A stretch of DNA of 64,000 bases from Persicaria tinctoria. Taxonomy: Eukaryota; Streptophyta; Magnoliopsida; Caryophyllales; Polygonaceae. The stretch is taken from the NCBI GenBank assembly GCA_037127255.1, contig JBANSL010000005.1:81721160-81785159 (forward strand), read 5' to 3'. The notes beneath the pieces are model-generated. The model was not told the origin of the DNA, did not search any database, and saw only the letters and a list, made by a program, of their open reading frames with translations. This document shows positions 22,258 through 32,005 of this stretch, piece by piece (positions within the stretch are counted from its first letter, which is position 1; each line of letters begins with the position of its first letter). The position numbers and the translations under genes were made by a program.

Positions 22258-23100
22258 TTAAAAAAACATCTATCTATTACTAACTATTAAAACAAAATCC
22301 TTAGCGATAACATGTCGCCCTCTTCTTAATTCTATGCCTTTTAACCAATCACTTTAGCCTAAATTACAATTTTAGTAGTTTAAAAAAAAACAACTATCAC
22401 TAACTATTAAAACAAAAGCCTTAGCGATAACATGTCGCCCTCTTCTTAATTCTAGGCCTTTTAACCAATCACTTTAGCCTAAATTACAATTTTAGTAGTT
22501 AAAAAAAAACAATCTATTACTAACTATTAAAACAAAAGCCTTAGCGAGGACATGTCGCCCTCTCCTTAATTCTAGGCCTTTTAACCAATCACTTTAGCCT
22601 AAATTACAATTTTAGTAGTTTAAAAAAAACAATGAGATTAATTCAAAACATAAAATTAATAATAAGGAAATATAAAATTAATATTAGCAATTTGTATCTA
22701 TATATATCTATATATACTACTTTAATTGTTTTTTCAACCAATCTATTACTAACTATTAAAACAAAAGCCTTAGCGATGACATGTGGCCCTCTCCTTAATT
22801 CTAGGTGTTTTAACCAATCACATACTTTAGCCTAAATTACAATTTTAGTAGTTTAAAAAAACAATCTATTACTAACTATTAAAACAAAAGCCTTAGCGAT
22901 GACATGTCGCCCTCTCCTTAATTCTAGGCCTTTTAACCAAACACTTTAGCCTAAATTACAATTTTAGTAGTTTAAAAAAAACAATGGGATTAATTCAAAA
23001 CATAAAATTAATAATAAGGAAATATAAAATTAATATTAGTAATCTGTATCTATATATATCTATATATACTACTTTAATTGTTTTTTCAACCAATGGGTTT
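22258..23100 (+). repeat. Tandem copies of the Helitron 5' terminal region (right block, about five)
   Basis: Same unit as 12493-13228, starting near 22270, 22391, 22511, 22741 and 22864; two copies carry the 110-bp AT-rich extension. The MULE interrupts the array at a TTAAAAAAA that every unit contains. Confidence 0.9.
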
Positions 23101-23955
23101 AATTCAAAACATTTAATTATCTAAACTTTTACTATTATTTTATAATATTAATTTAATATATTACTAAGCTTTTATTTATAAAAAATAACAACATAGCGCC
23201 GGGATATAATATCATTTCTATTTTTATGATGATTAACATATGCTTTTGGTAAGTCAACTATCGTATAAAATAGCTTAATTGATTTGATCATTATTATAAT
23301 TATAATTCATATTTATATTCTTTTTATGATAACATGTGCACACTTTCAACATTACCTAAATATATAAATATCTACTTTGCTATCCAATATCTAATGTAAT
23401 ATATACTACTTTTGATTTCTTTTTCACTCATCCACCCATTTTTTAATGCATGAAAATTCAAATGGTTAGTTTAATTTATAATGTATATCCACTTATGGGA
23501 TATTTCAATATGATTAAATTTTTATGATTATTCTTAATTATCTTATTGCCTTTACCTTTTACCGAAAATCTAATTGGTTAATTTAATTTTGAATGATATC
23601 CGTTTAGGTAATATTTTTATTTGATTTTATTTGATTCTATCTACAAGATCTACAAGATTTTTCTTAATTATCTTTTTACCTTTTACTTTTGTCCAACTAT
23701 CTTATAAATAATACACTCGGTACTGAATATTGTCAGTCATCCCAACCGTTTTCTATTATCCTTATTTGCTAGGTTAAAAATGACAAGAGTGGTTGACTTG
23801 GCAAAGCAGTTTGTAGGCGTTTACGAAATCATCACAACCGTTTACATACTACGTATTATACAATTTACTCTATTATTTTATAACCGTTGATATGTGTATT
23901 TTTGTCGACAATTGTTTTGTACTATTTAATATTCATAACTTGACTATTAAATTAT

Positions 23956-23982
23956 GCGCTATTGGCGCGGGTATAGGACTAG
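23956..23982 (+). other. Helitron 3' terminus
   Basis: A small GCGC stem (23956-23959 with 23965-23968), then GGTATAGGA and the CTAG end. The next base, T at 23983, is the host side of the A^T target. Confidence 0.75.
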
Positions 23983-24166
23983 TTGTTGATTATTACAGTA
24001 GAGCCACTAACAATGCATATGAACTTGGTTCTAACAATGAGGGTAAAATGTTCTTTACTGAAAAAGGCATTATCCATCAATCTTCTTGTGGTCAAAGTAG
24101 GAGTAGAATCAACTCAAATATTTCAAACCTTCACCTCATCCATCCGGACTACTTTGTATCCTGTCT
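23983..24166 (+). pseudogene. Copia element B: integrase continuation (broken)
   Basis: Reads VDYYSRATNNAYELGSNNEGK then FTEKGIIHQSSC, the DDYSR...SDNG-E...GIIHQ-SC order of the copia integrase core, with a large internal deletion between DYYSRAT and the SDNG region. A degraded GRVE-like stretch follows. It ends at a poly-T run at 24168, where another element begins. RT and RNase H of copia B were not found. Confidence 0.75.
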
Positions 24167-25237
24167 ACTTTTTTTTTAGCAAGATAAGAATTCGGTTAGC
24201 TAGACAAGCCTAGCTAAACCAAGAGACCGGTCAAGCCGATAGGTGGACTAACCATCATTTACAACCAAATAAAAAAACAAAAGCAAATGACATAATGGAA
24301 AAACATGAACCAAAAACAGAAACAAAATGCGAAAATAAAATAAATGTGCAGGCTATCCTACATTTTAAAACAAAACCAACGGCAAACGAATCAATCAGCC
24401 AACGGAGGACGCACACAGAGAACTCTGGGGACACTGGCGGACATCTCAGATTATGGACTTCGAACAAAGAGCCATCAGATATCGATTGAAAATCCACGAC
24501 GTCTTCGGATACAGCTAATCAAACAACGTTCACAAAAGGCCTGCATCACTACAAGAACAACACAACACACCGTACCGAAAAACTAACCCCAAGCCAAACC
24601 ATTGCCCAATTAAACCCCCAACCCGTCTCACCCTCAAGGACAATAACGAGATCGCAAGCGACTACTAAGTAGTCAATTAGTGGCGACAGAGACGGGGCAG
24701 AGAAAAGAAATTGAACAACAATACAAAGGCAAAGGGAAAGAAAGACGGAATGGAAAAGAGAACTCCAAGCGTGTGAACAACGCTAAACACAAGCTAAAGA
24801 GGACCGACCCAGGAAAGCCTCGAAATGAGCCTACGGCGCCGCCAAGAAGGGTCGGCTGAGGACGGAGCCGAGGACAGAGTCGAGGGTGGCCTCGGAGAGG
24901 TCTGAACCGAGAGAAGAGCCGAAAGGCGGAGCCGCGGTAGCCCTGGTGTGGCCGGAGTCGAGGGCAACAGAGGAAGGCAGAGGAGGCGGTCACCATGGCA
25001 GCAAGAGGTGCCGATGCGAGCCAAGGGAGGCGAAACAGAGGGAGGAGCCCAGCGAAGCGGCGAAAGGCCGACGGCGGAGGCGGAGAGAACAAAGGCTCTA
25101 CCGGAACCAACGCCGAAAGCCATTGGAAATTTGGGTTTGGAGACGAAGGGGATGGGGGATGACGGTGGTGTACCAAGCGCTCCCGAAGGTGTGGCCGGAA
25201 GCAGGTTGTTGCTGGGCACAGTGAATAGGGCGGCGGC

Positions 25238-26121
25238 CAGGGCCGGCCCATGGGGAGTGCGAAGGGTGCAACCGCACAGGGCCTCAAAATTTTGGGAGCC
25301 TCGTATAGGTATTATAATATATATGTATATATATGTACAAGTAAATTGTGTAGTGTAACATGTTGGTGTGGTAGAGCAGTTGGTAGAAGGACTTGTGACA
25401 GGAAGGGCGTGGGTTCGAATTCTTGCGGCAGCAAATGCTGGAACTTTTTTTTATAAAAACAGTACAACAGGGACAGCCCATTCTCATATTTTTAGGCCCA
25501 GCCCATTTCGTTTCTTTCTTCCCTAAAAAATTACACAAGTGGTCACCTTTTTTTTTTTTCCCCTAACAATTTACAAAGAAACCCTAATATAGGTCCAATC
25601 AATTTAACTTATTCAACCATTGTAATCGTCTCTTCAAACTCAACGATTTCGATAAGTAGTCTCAAATTTCAACTATATTCTTTTGTTAGTTTTTACTTTT
25701 TAATTTCTTAGATGATCATATTTTTTTTGTTATTGTTTTGAACCTTTCTACCTTAGAAATCACTAAGTTCGGATTTAAAAAGATAGAATGTATCCTAGAA
25801 GATTCGAAAGTGGTCATGCCAAGCGCAAAAGAAAAGAGAGATAGAAAATTGGTTGAAAGTAAAAAAGAAGCTATTCGCAAGTTTGTAGTCCTACAACCAA
25901 ATGAGTCGATACATAAGGAGGATGAGAGTGCTAGATTATCATGCTCTCCGGTAAAAGTTTAGTTTTAGTTAATAATTCTTTGTAATGACTTTACATCTAC
26001 GAGAACATCTCTTTTGTATGTTAGTGGATTTGGTGAATTATTTTTTCCATTTGAATTAATTAAAAAAAAGGCCTCAACATGTAAGTTGCACAAGGCCTCA
26101 AATCCTAACGGAACGGCCCTG
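25238..26121 (+). mobile_element. hAT-type DNA transposon, degraded/non-autonomous (884 bp)
   Basis: Ends CAGGGCCG...CGGCCCTG with an exact 8-bp TSD GCGGCGGC at 25230-25237 and 26122-26129, diagnostic for hAT. Inside, 25738-25962 encodes AKEKRDRKLVESKKEAIRKF, which resembles the basic N-terminal start of TTF-type hAT transposases. The zinc finger and DDE core are absent. A tRNA-like segment with pol III boxes lies near its left end. Confidence 0.85.
25361..25440 (+). other. tRNA-like segment with A and B boxes inside the hAT element
   Basis: A-box-like TGGTAGAGCAGTTGG (25369-25383) and B-box-like GGGTTCGAATTC (25411-25422), spaced as in tRNA genes and followed by a T run at about 25446. I could not fold a full cloverleaf, so it is tRNA-related rather than a tRNA gene. 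Similar A-box-like text recurs at 32965 and 33083. Confidence 0.55.
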
Positions 26122-26701
26122 GCGGCGGCGCGAAGCAAAACGCCTCATAACGAGAGCGTATTAGGTCGCGGCCCTTGTACTAAGGGAGAACCGGGAGAGA
26201 CCGGTAGGGGGCGATGGTGAGCCGAGGTCGAAGGCGGAACCAAGGATGGGTGATGGAGAGCCATGGTAGGTGGTGACGTTTGGTGGAAACCGGTGGAGAA
26301 GGGCAAGGATTGCTGATGGGCAAAAGTCGGTGGAAACCGACGTTTGGAGGCGGAATGAGGGCGGCGGCCTCTGAACTTTCTACTTAGTGTAAAATAATAC
26401 TCCGTATTATGAGGCTTTAGCCCTCCTTTTTACCAAAAATAAAATCTAGAGAAAAAGGATCTAAGGCTCTGTTTGTTATGAATGTTGCAATCGAAACGGA
26501 CTCAGAAAATCGTAATAACCCATTACTGGGCTCCAACGCCTTTTTGGTTTTTTGAAGCGGGTTCAGTTGGTTACGAAAAGTCATGGTACGGGGTTTGTTA
26601 ATGGCGATTTTGTTTTTTCATAGAGTTGGTTTTACTATTTAAAAGGCGTTGGAGCCCAATTTGTTACGAGACTTCCAACCAACTTTATGTAAGCCATCTT
26701 T

Positions 26702-26703
26702 AC

Positions 26704-26745
<42 letters not shown>
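26702..26745. repeat. (AAT)n microsatellite at the 5' edge of LINE copy 1
   Basis: About 14 uninterrupted AAT units immediately before the truncated LINE sequence that begins at 26746. Confidence 0.95.
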
Positions 26746-26746
<1 letters not shown>

Positions 26747-27553
26747 TAAGCCCAATTTCACACAGATTACGAAAGATGCAGAGACTACCTTTTCCGTATC
26801 ACGGCGTCAGATGGCTTTGTGGAGTTCTCAACGTCGAGACCATGCTACTGATTGGCTTAGAGTTGTCCCTATCTCTGGGTTGGGTCAGACTATGAATGGT
26901 AAGACGTACCGTTGTGTGTTGTGCTATCAGTTAGGCATCCCTTTGTTTTCCATTTCGAAGCCTTGTTCTTCTTGCTCCAGGGTTTTTGAGGGAGACATTT
27001 TTGGAGATCATGTTGTGTCGTGTGATGGTATTTTGGGGATTAAACATCGCCATAATGCTGTTCGTGACACTTTAGTGAATGTTTGTTATCGATCTGGGAT
27101 CTCAGCTGGTAAAGAAGTTGATATTGGCCTGTGTGGGGGAGACGGGAAACCCCTCCGCCCTGCAGACATGCTTCTGTATGCGTGGGACGAAGGGCTGGAT
27201 GTTTGTGTTGACTTGATAGGGTCTTCTCCCTTGACGCAATCTGGGTTGAGGGATTTTGTTCCAGGACATGTGGTGGCGGAGGCAGCTCGTCGTAAGCGGG
27301 TCAAGTATCAAGATAAGTGTAAAGCCATTGGTTATGGGTTCTTACCCTTCTCTGCATTGGGGGAACTTGAGACAGACGCCATAGCCCTTCTAAAGAGGAT
27401 TCAGAAATTTGCTCAAGCTCACGATATGGGGGCCCATAATGCAGCTCATATTTTCACTAGGGTAGGGTTTTCTATTGCTAAAGGAGTGGGCCGGGGCTCA
27501 GATTGTCTCTCGGCTTCCCACTAATTCTTTGTAAGCTCCTATATTTCTATTAT
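26746..27553 (+). mobile_element. 5'-truncated copy of the RLE-type LINE (copy 1)
   Basis: The ORF at 26811-27524 matches the last quarter of the protein at 28313-31489: SGLGQTMNGKTYR, CSSCSRVFEGDIFGDHVVSC, IKHRHNAVRDTL, GKEVDIGL, LRPADMLLYAWDEG, DVCVDLIGSSPLTQSG and LLKRIQK. The zinc-binding cysteines and restriction-like endonuclease residues are kept. Compared with copy 2 it lacks everything upstream of the last domain. It is bounded by (AAT)n on the left and a long (TAA)n on the right. Confidence 0.9.
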
Positions 27554-27555
27554 AT

Positions 27556-27646
<91 letters not shown>
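27554..27646. repeat. (TAA)n microsatellite between the two LINE copies
   Basis: About 30 units, serving as the 3' tail of copy 1 and directly abutting the 5' region of copy 2. Confidence 0.95.
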
Positions 27647-28216
27647 TCGTCTGCTAGGGCACGCGATCTGCTAGGGCACGCGATCAAGAGGCGATCGGCG
27701 ATGTGGTCCTCTCCGGCTCATCCCGGTGCCTATAGGCCACTTCCTCTCCGTTGCGCCTCCTCTCGGTACTGGTAATTAGGCTGTCCGGGATGGCGTCTCG
27801 ATGCCGGACGTCTCTTCAGGTTTGATTTCTTCCTCTTGGTACGGTGTCTGCGTGTTTGATCGGGTTTACTTTCGTTCCGATCGTTGTTGCTTCTTCACTG
27901 GCTTGTCATTTCGTTTCGATCGTGGTTGTTTTGTTGTTGCTGCTGTGTCGTTGTTCTTCTCCGGCTATCTCCTCCGGCTGCTGGTCAACGTTGGTTTATC
28001 AGGTTGTTGGTCGGCAGTCTTCTCCCGGCCGGTTGCTGTCGTGTTGTTGGTTTTTGGAGCGGCATCGTCGACTTGTTAATTGGGTTGTTGATCGGCGTTG
28101 TGGTCAACTCCAATTGATCATCAACCGGTTGCTTGCAGTGCTTTGTTGAAGATTTAAGTTTTCCCAATTGATCATTGCTCGGCCGGTTGCTTGCAGAGCT
28201 TTAATGGAGATTTAAG

Positions 28217-28217
<1 letters not shown>

Positions 28218-28265
<48 letters not shown>

Positions 28266-28266
28266 T
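28218..28266. repeat. (ATT)n microsatellite just before the LINE ORF
   Basis: About 15 ATT units, opposite in strand sense to the AAT tails of the LINE copies. Confidence 0.95.
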
Positions 28267-28312
28267 TAATTTAGATTTGAGTGCTTTGTTGGATATTGTG
28301 ATCGGGTGTGGG

Positions 28313-31300
28313 ATGCCCGATCTTGTTCGGTATCATTGCCCTTTTGTGGGCCTTTGTGGGTGTCTAGATGGTGGAGGTCGAGGTCTTGTTAAAACCGCTA
28401 TGCTTAGACATCTTCGTGATCGACATTGCAGTGGTGATGCTCAGGTGCTTACCCGTCAAACTCTATCTGAGAGTTCGACTATTTATTCTGATGCTGAGAT
28501 GACTTTCAAGCGTATGGGGGTTTGGTTATGTGGGGTATGTCTTAAAACACATACCTTTCGTGCTCGGTGTCGGCATAGTCAAGATGATTTTGTGGCGCCT
28601 CCAGACTGTGGTGATGGGCTTGTTCGTTTTGTTATTTATGATATTCCCCGACCTTCAGCTCCATTTATGTCGGTTCCCTTGTCTGATGTTGGGGTCGTTC
28701 CTCTTGGTTGGTCTATATCTTTGTTAGACCGTTTGCTCTCTTTGGGGTTACGTACCGTGAGATCCATCCCTCCTAAGTGTCGTTTGGGATTTTCACGGGT
28801 CTTGAAAGGGGCGTTAGATGGTGTGGTTGACTCTCCTGGTGACCTCTCCTACTGGATTCGCTTGCTTGTGATGCCTCTTTGTATACTTAAGACCTTTTCT
28901 CCCCGGAGTAATCTTGAGTGTAGGACTGCTGTCAAACGTCAACGTCAGGAGGAGAGTATTGCTAGTGCTATTCGTGCTTGGGGCGTGCCTGGCGGCAGTT
29001 TGCAACTTGTTCAGGAGACCTTAGCTGAGATTCCGCCTCCTTTTAGTGTGGAGGAGGACCTTGATGTGAGTGAGCTTAACCTTCGACAGTGTCGAAGGAA
29101 GATTTGTGATGGTCATTACACTGCCGCTGTTCGGGTGCTTTCTTCATCAGGTATTGCTCCTTATTCTGATGCCACTCTTGAGGCCCTGCGGGATAAGCAC
29201 CCTACTGCCCCATCTCCCGAATTGACGCATTTGCCTGTTGATCACCATCCTCTAGTTGCCTCTTCGACTGTTGTTTTGGATATGATTCGAAGTTTTCCGC
29301 GGGGCACGTCGTGTGGGAGGGATGGGTTTCGTGCTCAGCATCTTTTTGATTGTTTGGGTGGAGCTGCTATTGCTATTTCTGATGATTTGGTCTCCTCTAT
29401 TACTCGAGTGGTTAATCTTTTCCTGGAAGGCCGTTGTCCGCAGGATCTGGGTGAGTATATTGCTAGTGCTCCGCTCACGCCGCTTGTTAAACCAGGTGGA
29501 GGCATTCGTCCCATTGCTGTTGGCACTATTTGGAGACGCCTTGTCTCTAAGGTTGGTGCATGTTTAGTTGGTCCCTCTTTGTCGGGCTATTTTGCCGGTC
29601 TTCAGTTTGGGGTCGGGGTTTCCGGTGGCGGAGAGGCTATTTTGCATGCCCTGAATCGGCTTGTTGAGGCTCGTGGTAGTGAGGAGGGTCTTTCTATGTT
29701 GCTGGTTGACTTTCAGAATGCTTTCAACCTAGTTGATCGTGTGACCATGTTACAGGAAGTTCGTCGTCACTGCCCAGTTCTATCCCGGTGGGTGGAGTTT
29801 TGTTACTCTACTCCTGCCCGACTGTATTATGGGGAACATAGCTTATGGTCTTGTCGGGGGGTTCAGCAAGGGGATCCCTTAGGGCCTCTACTTTTTGCTT
29901 TGGTGTTGCATCCTTTGGTGTGCAAGATCAGGGATTCTTTCACCTTGAGTATGCAGGCTTGGTACTTAGATGATGGCACTGTTGTCGGGGACACTTTGGT
30001 GGTGGGGAAGGTCTTAGAACTGATTATGGCAGATGGTCCCCGCTTTGGTCTTCATCTTAATGTTGATAAGACCGAGGTTTTTTGGCCTACAGAAGACCCC
30101 AGAAGTCGGCTTCTTGGTGTTTTCCCCCCCTCTATTGCTCGGCCTTCACGTGGTGTCAAAGTTCTTGGGGGGCCTGTTAGCACGTGCCCTGTTTTCGGCA
30201 GCGACCTTATGGCGAAGAGAGTGACTAGGACAATAGAGCTTATGGATTCTGTCGCGAGGATTGAGGATCCACAGTGCGAGTTGCTTCTGCTTCGGGCTTG
30301 TACGGGTATTTCTAAACTTTACTTTGCTTTACGTACTTGTTCTCCGCGTGTCTTTGGCCCAGCCCAACTCTCATTCGATGCGGCACTTCATTCTAGCTTG
30401 GAACGTATTGTCACTGCGTCCGGGCCTGGCTTTGGAGATTGGCAGTGGCGGCTTGCCACCTTCCCCTTTCATTTTGGTGGGCTCGGAGTGTATGCTGCTA
30501 GTGATGTCCTACATTATGCTTTTCTGGCGTCTCGTTTGCAGTCTGCTGAGTTGCAGGCTAAGCTCCTACGCCACTCTGGTATTACTGCTAGTGGTCCTAT
30601 TTTTTATGATGCTTGTCAGGCTTTTAATGAGACCACAGGTTCTGATCTTCTACGCGATCCTAGTGAAATCGCTGCCCCCAAACTTATGAAGAAATTGGCA
30701 GATATATATTTCACGAAGGTTGCTGCTACATCAGACTCCGTTTTCTCTTTGACTTCGCGACAGGTGGCATTGTGGAAGTCTCAGCAGGGTGCTCACTCCT
30801 CCGATTGGTTGCGTGCAGTTCCTATTTCTGGGTTGGGGCAAACTATGAATGGAAGGACCTATCGTAGTGTGCTTAGTTATCGATTGGGTGTTCCATTGTT
30901 CACAGTGTCTAGGCCCTGTCCGGCTTGTTCTCGGGTCTTTGATGGTGATGTCTATGGAGATCATGCTGTCTCCTGCGCTGGTACTGTGGGCATTAAACAT
31001 CGACACAACCTGGTGCGTGACACCTTATCGGATATCTGCTATAGGGCTGGGATTTCTGCCGGTAAGGAAGTTGATATCGGTTTGTTTGATAGGCATGATA
31101 AGCCTCTTCGTCCGGCAGATTTGCTTCTTTATTCATGGGATAAGGGACGAGATGTGTGTGTTGATCTGACGGGATCCTCCCCTTTGACTCAATCGGGGGT
31201 GTCTGACTTTGTCCCTGGCCGTGTTGTTTTTGATGCTGCTCAACGTAAGTGTGTCAAGTATAGAGATTTGTGCACGGCGGCTGGATATGGTTTCCTACCC

Positions 31301-31489
31301 TTCTCCTTCTCTTCGTTGGGGGAGCTGGATACAGATGCGGTTGCCTTGCTGAAGCGGATCCAGAAAATCTCGGTATCTCAGGATGCAGGGGCTCGTGCTG
31401 CAGCTTATATTTTCACTAGACTTAGCTTTGCTATCGCTAAAGGAGTGGGTGCCCAGATAGTGTCTCGGCTACCCACTAATTTCTTGTAA
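28313..31489 (+). CDS. LINE polyprotein: zinc fingers, reverse transcriptase, C-terminal restriction-like endonuclease (1,058 aa)
   Basis: Uninterrupted ORF; the first ATG at 28313 gives MPDLVRYHC (the open frame starts 36 bases earlier). The N-terminus holds a C2H2-like finger (CPFVGLCGC...HLRDRHC) and a second Cys/His cluster (WLCGVC...RCRH). The RT core runs from about residue 330 to 620, with RDGFRAQHL, PLTPLVKPGG, LLVDFQNAFNLVDR (motif A), GVQQGDPLGPLLFALV and the catalytic YLDDG at about 551. The C-terminus has the cysteine/histidine motif CPACSRVF...HAVSC...HRHN (about 869-900). It is followed by KEVDIGL, LRPADLLLY (about 932) and DVCVDLTGSSP, reading like a PD-(D/E)xK restriction-like endonuclease. 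Such proteins nick target DNA and prime reverse transcription. No stop or frameshift was seen, so it may be recently active. Confidence 0.88.
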   Translation: MPDLVRYHCPFVGLCGCLDGGGRGLVKTAMLRHLRDRHCSGDAQVLTRQTLSESSTIYSDAEMTFKRMGVWLCGVCLKTHTFRARCRHSQDDFVAPPDCGDGLVRFVIYDIPRPSAPFMSVPLSDVGVVPLGWSISLLDRLLSLGLRTVRSIPPKCRLGFSRVLKGALDGVVDSPGDLSYWIRLLVMPLCILKTFSPRSNLECRTAVKRQRQEESIASAIRAWGVPGGSLQLVQETLAEIPPPFSVEEDLDVSELNLRQCRRKICDGHYTAAVRVLSSSGIAPYSDATLEALRDKHPTAPSPELTHLPVDHHPLVASSTVVLDMIRSFPRGTSCGRDGFRAQHLFDCLGGAAIAISDDLVSSITRVVNLFLEGRCPQDLGEYIASAPLTPLVKPGGGIRPIAVGTIWRRLVSKVGACLVGPSLSGYFAGLQFGVGVSGGGEAILHALNRLVEARGSEEGLSMLLVDFQNAFNLVDRVTMLQEVRRHCPVLSRWVEFCYSTPARLYYGEHSLWSCRGVQQGDPLGPLLFALVLHPLVCKIRDSFTLSMQAWYLDDGTVVGDTLVVGKVLELIMADGPRFGLHLNVDKTEVFWPTEDPRSRLLGVFPPSIARPSRGVKVLGGPVSTCPVFGSDLMAKRVTRTIELMDSVARIEDPQCELLLLRACTGISKLYFALRTCSPRVFGPAQLSFDAALHSSLERIVTASGPGFGDWQWRLATFPFHFGGLGVYAASDVLHYAFLASRLQSAELQAKLLRHSGITASGPIFYDACQAFNETTGSDLLRDPSEIAAPKLMKKLADIYFTKVAATSDSVFSLTSRQVALWKSQQGAHSSDWLRAVPISGLGQTMNGRTYRSVLSYRLGVPLFTVSRPCPACSRVFDGDVYGDHAVSCAGTVGIKHRHNLVRDTLSDICYRAGISAGKEVDIGLFDRHDKPLRPADLLLYSWDKGRDVCVDLTGSSPLTQSGVSDFVPGRVVFDAAQRKCVKYRDLCTAAGYGFLPFSFSSLGELDTDAVALLKRIQKISVSQDAGARAAAYIFTRLSFAIAKGVGAQIVSRLPTNFL

Positions 31490-31509
31490 TTTGTAATTAC
31501 ATTGGTGAT

Positions 31510-31510
31510 G

Positions 31511-31577
<67 letters not shown>
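31510..31577. repeat. (AAT)n tail of LINE copy 2
   Basis: About 22 units directly after the short 3' UTR, followed by tandem GCTACAAAATTGGGAATGGA-type repeats in the host. Confidence 0.95.
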
Positions 31578-31735
31578 GCTATAAAACTGGGAATGGAAGA
31601 TTACCTAATATTTTAAAGAGAAAATAATAAGCTACAAAATTGGGAATGGAAGATTACCTAATATTTAAAGAGAATGAAATGAGCTACAAAATTGGGAATG
31701 GATGATTTCTGAGAATCATTACGATTCCAAATTTC
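31578..31735. repeat. Three imperfect tandem repeats, about 50-57 bp
   Basis: Units begin AGCTATAAAACTGGGAATGG or AGCTACAAAATTGGGAATGG near 31577, 31630 and 31680, each followed by AAGATTACCTAATATT (changed in the third). The rest of 31735-32005 is AT-rich with a (TA)n run at about 31946-31966; I see no gene there. Confidence 0.8.
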
Positions 31736-32005
31736 TTTCATACCAAAAACTTAAATCGAAAATCATCTATTACGATTATCAGTTTTGATTTCCGAAAATG
31801 GATACCAAACAAGCCTTAATATCGTTTGTTGTTTATACTAGCCAGCGTCTTTGACCCATTAAGGTTTTGACCTCGAATCTACTCCCCAACTGCATTCCAC
31901 CATATACTGGCCGATGCTGACAACTTGATGTAATTAATGGAATATATATATATATATATATATATAGGGACGGATTTAGGGGTGAGCCGATGTGTGCTGC
32001 AGCTA

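Larger units (their letters stand above)
12493..23982 (+). mobile_element. Helitron, 11.5 kb, with a MULE nested inside
   Basis: The 5' end begins TCTATCTATTA after a host A, and the 3' end reads GGGTATAGGACTAG before a host T, the A^T insertion rule with CTRR terminus typical of Helitrons. A small GCGC-TATTG-GCGC stem precedes the end. Removal rejoins copia B's integrase in frame (YFIAI + VDYYSRAT). The second Helitron end at 62484 shares GGGTATAGG and CTAG. No Rep/helicase gene is present, so it is non-autonomous. Without the MULE it is about 2.45 kb, mostly tandem copies of its own 5' end plus AT-rich DNA (23100-23950) that shows no gene. Confidence 0.85.
24168..26400 (-). mobile_element. 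Retroelement-like GC-rich segment, minus strand, interrupted by a hAT element
   Basis: It begins with a nine-base T run, which would be a poly-A tail on the minus strand. An AT-rich then strongly GC-rich stretch follows (24820-25230 and 26122-26370). The hAT at 25238-26121 splits it. Long proline/serine/arginine-rich ORFs occur on both strands (for example 24673-25287 minus), but none resembles a known protein and they look like by-products of GC-rich DNA. It could be the 3' part or 5' UTR of a LINE, or a SINE-like element. Identity unresolved. Confidence 0.35.
27647..31577 (+). mobile_element. Full-length-looking LINE with restriction-like endonuclease (copy 2)
   Basis: It consists of a GC-rich 5' region (27647-28217), an (ATT)n tract (28218-28266), one long ORF (28313-31489), a 20-base 3' UTR, and a terminal (AAT)n tail (31510-31577). 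The 5' region contains a tandem pair of CTGCTAGGGCACGCGAT (27651-27685) and a diverged repeat around GCCGGTTGCTTGCAG. There is no APE-type endonuclease in front of the RT. The 5' boundary is uncertain, because the (ATT)n tract could mark another insertion junction. Confidence 0.8.
26459..31817. other. Possible MITE that hosts the two LINE copies
   Basis: AAGGCTCTGTTTGTTAT near 26463 is an approximate inverted match to ATACCAAACAAGCCTT near 31803-31817. The remaining non-LINE sequence is short and AT-rich, and includes three imperfect repeats of about 57 bp after the last microsatellite. Such ends are common in plant MITEs. No clear TSD was found, so this is tentative. Confidence 0.35.

Noticed and set aside
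12493..23100. CRISPR-like array from the regularly repeated 120-bp units
   Set aside because: The units are tandem copies of a Helitron end without spacers, in a plant genome.
24673..25287. 204-aa proline/arginine-rich minus-strand ORF, with overlapping plus-strand ORFs
   Set aside because: Long ORFs in several frames at once are expected in GC-rich DNA. No family motifs, and the reading crosses the end of a hAT insertion.
25361..25440. A true tRNA gene
   Set aside because: A and B boxes are present but no complete cloverleaf could be drawn; same for 44382-44450.
26626..26895. ORF with a run of asparagines
   Set aside because: Translated (AAT)n microsatellite fused by chance to LINE sequence in another frame.
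27503..27775. ORF with a long run of isoleucines
   Set aside because: Translation of the (TAA)n/(ATA)n tract between the LINE copies.
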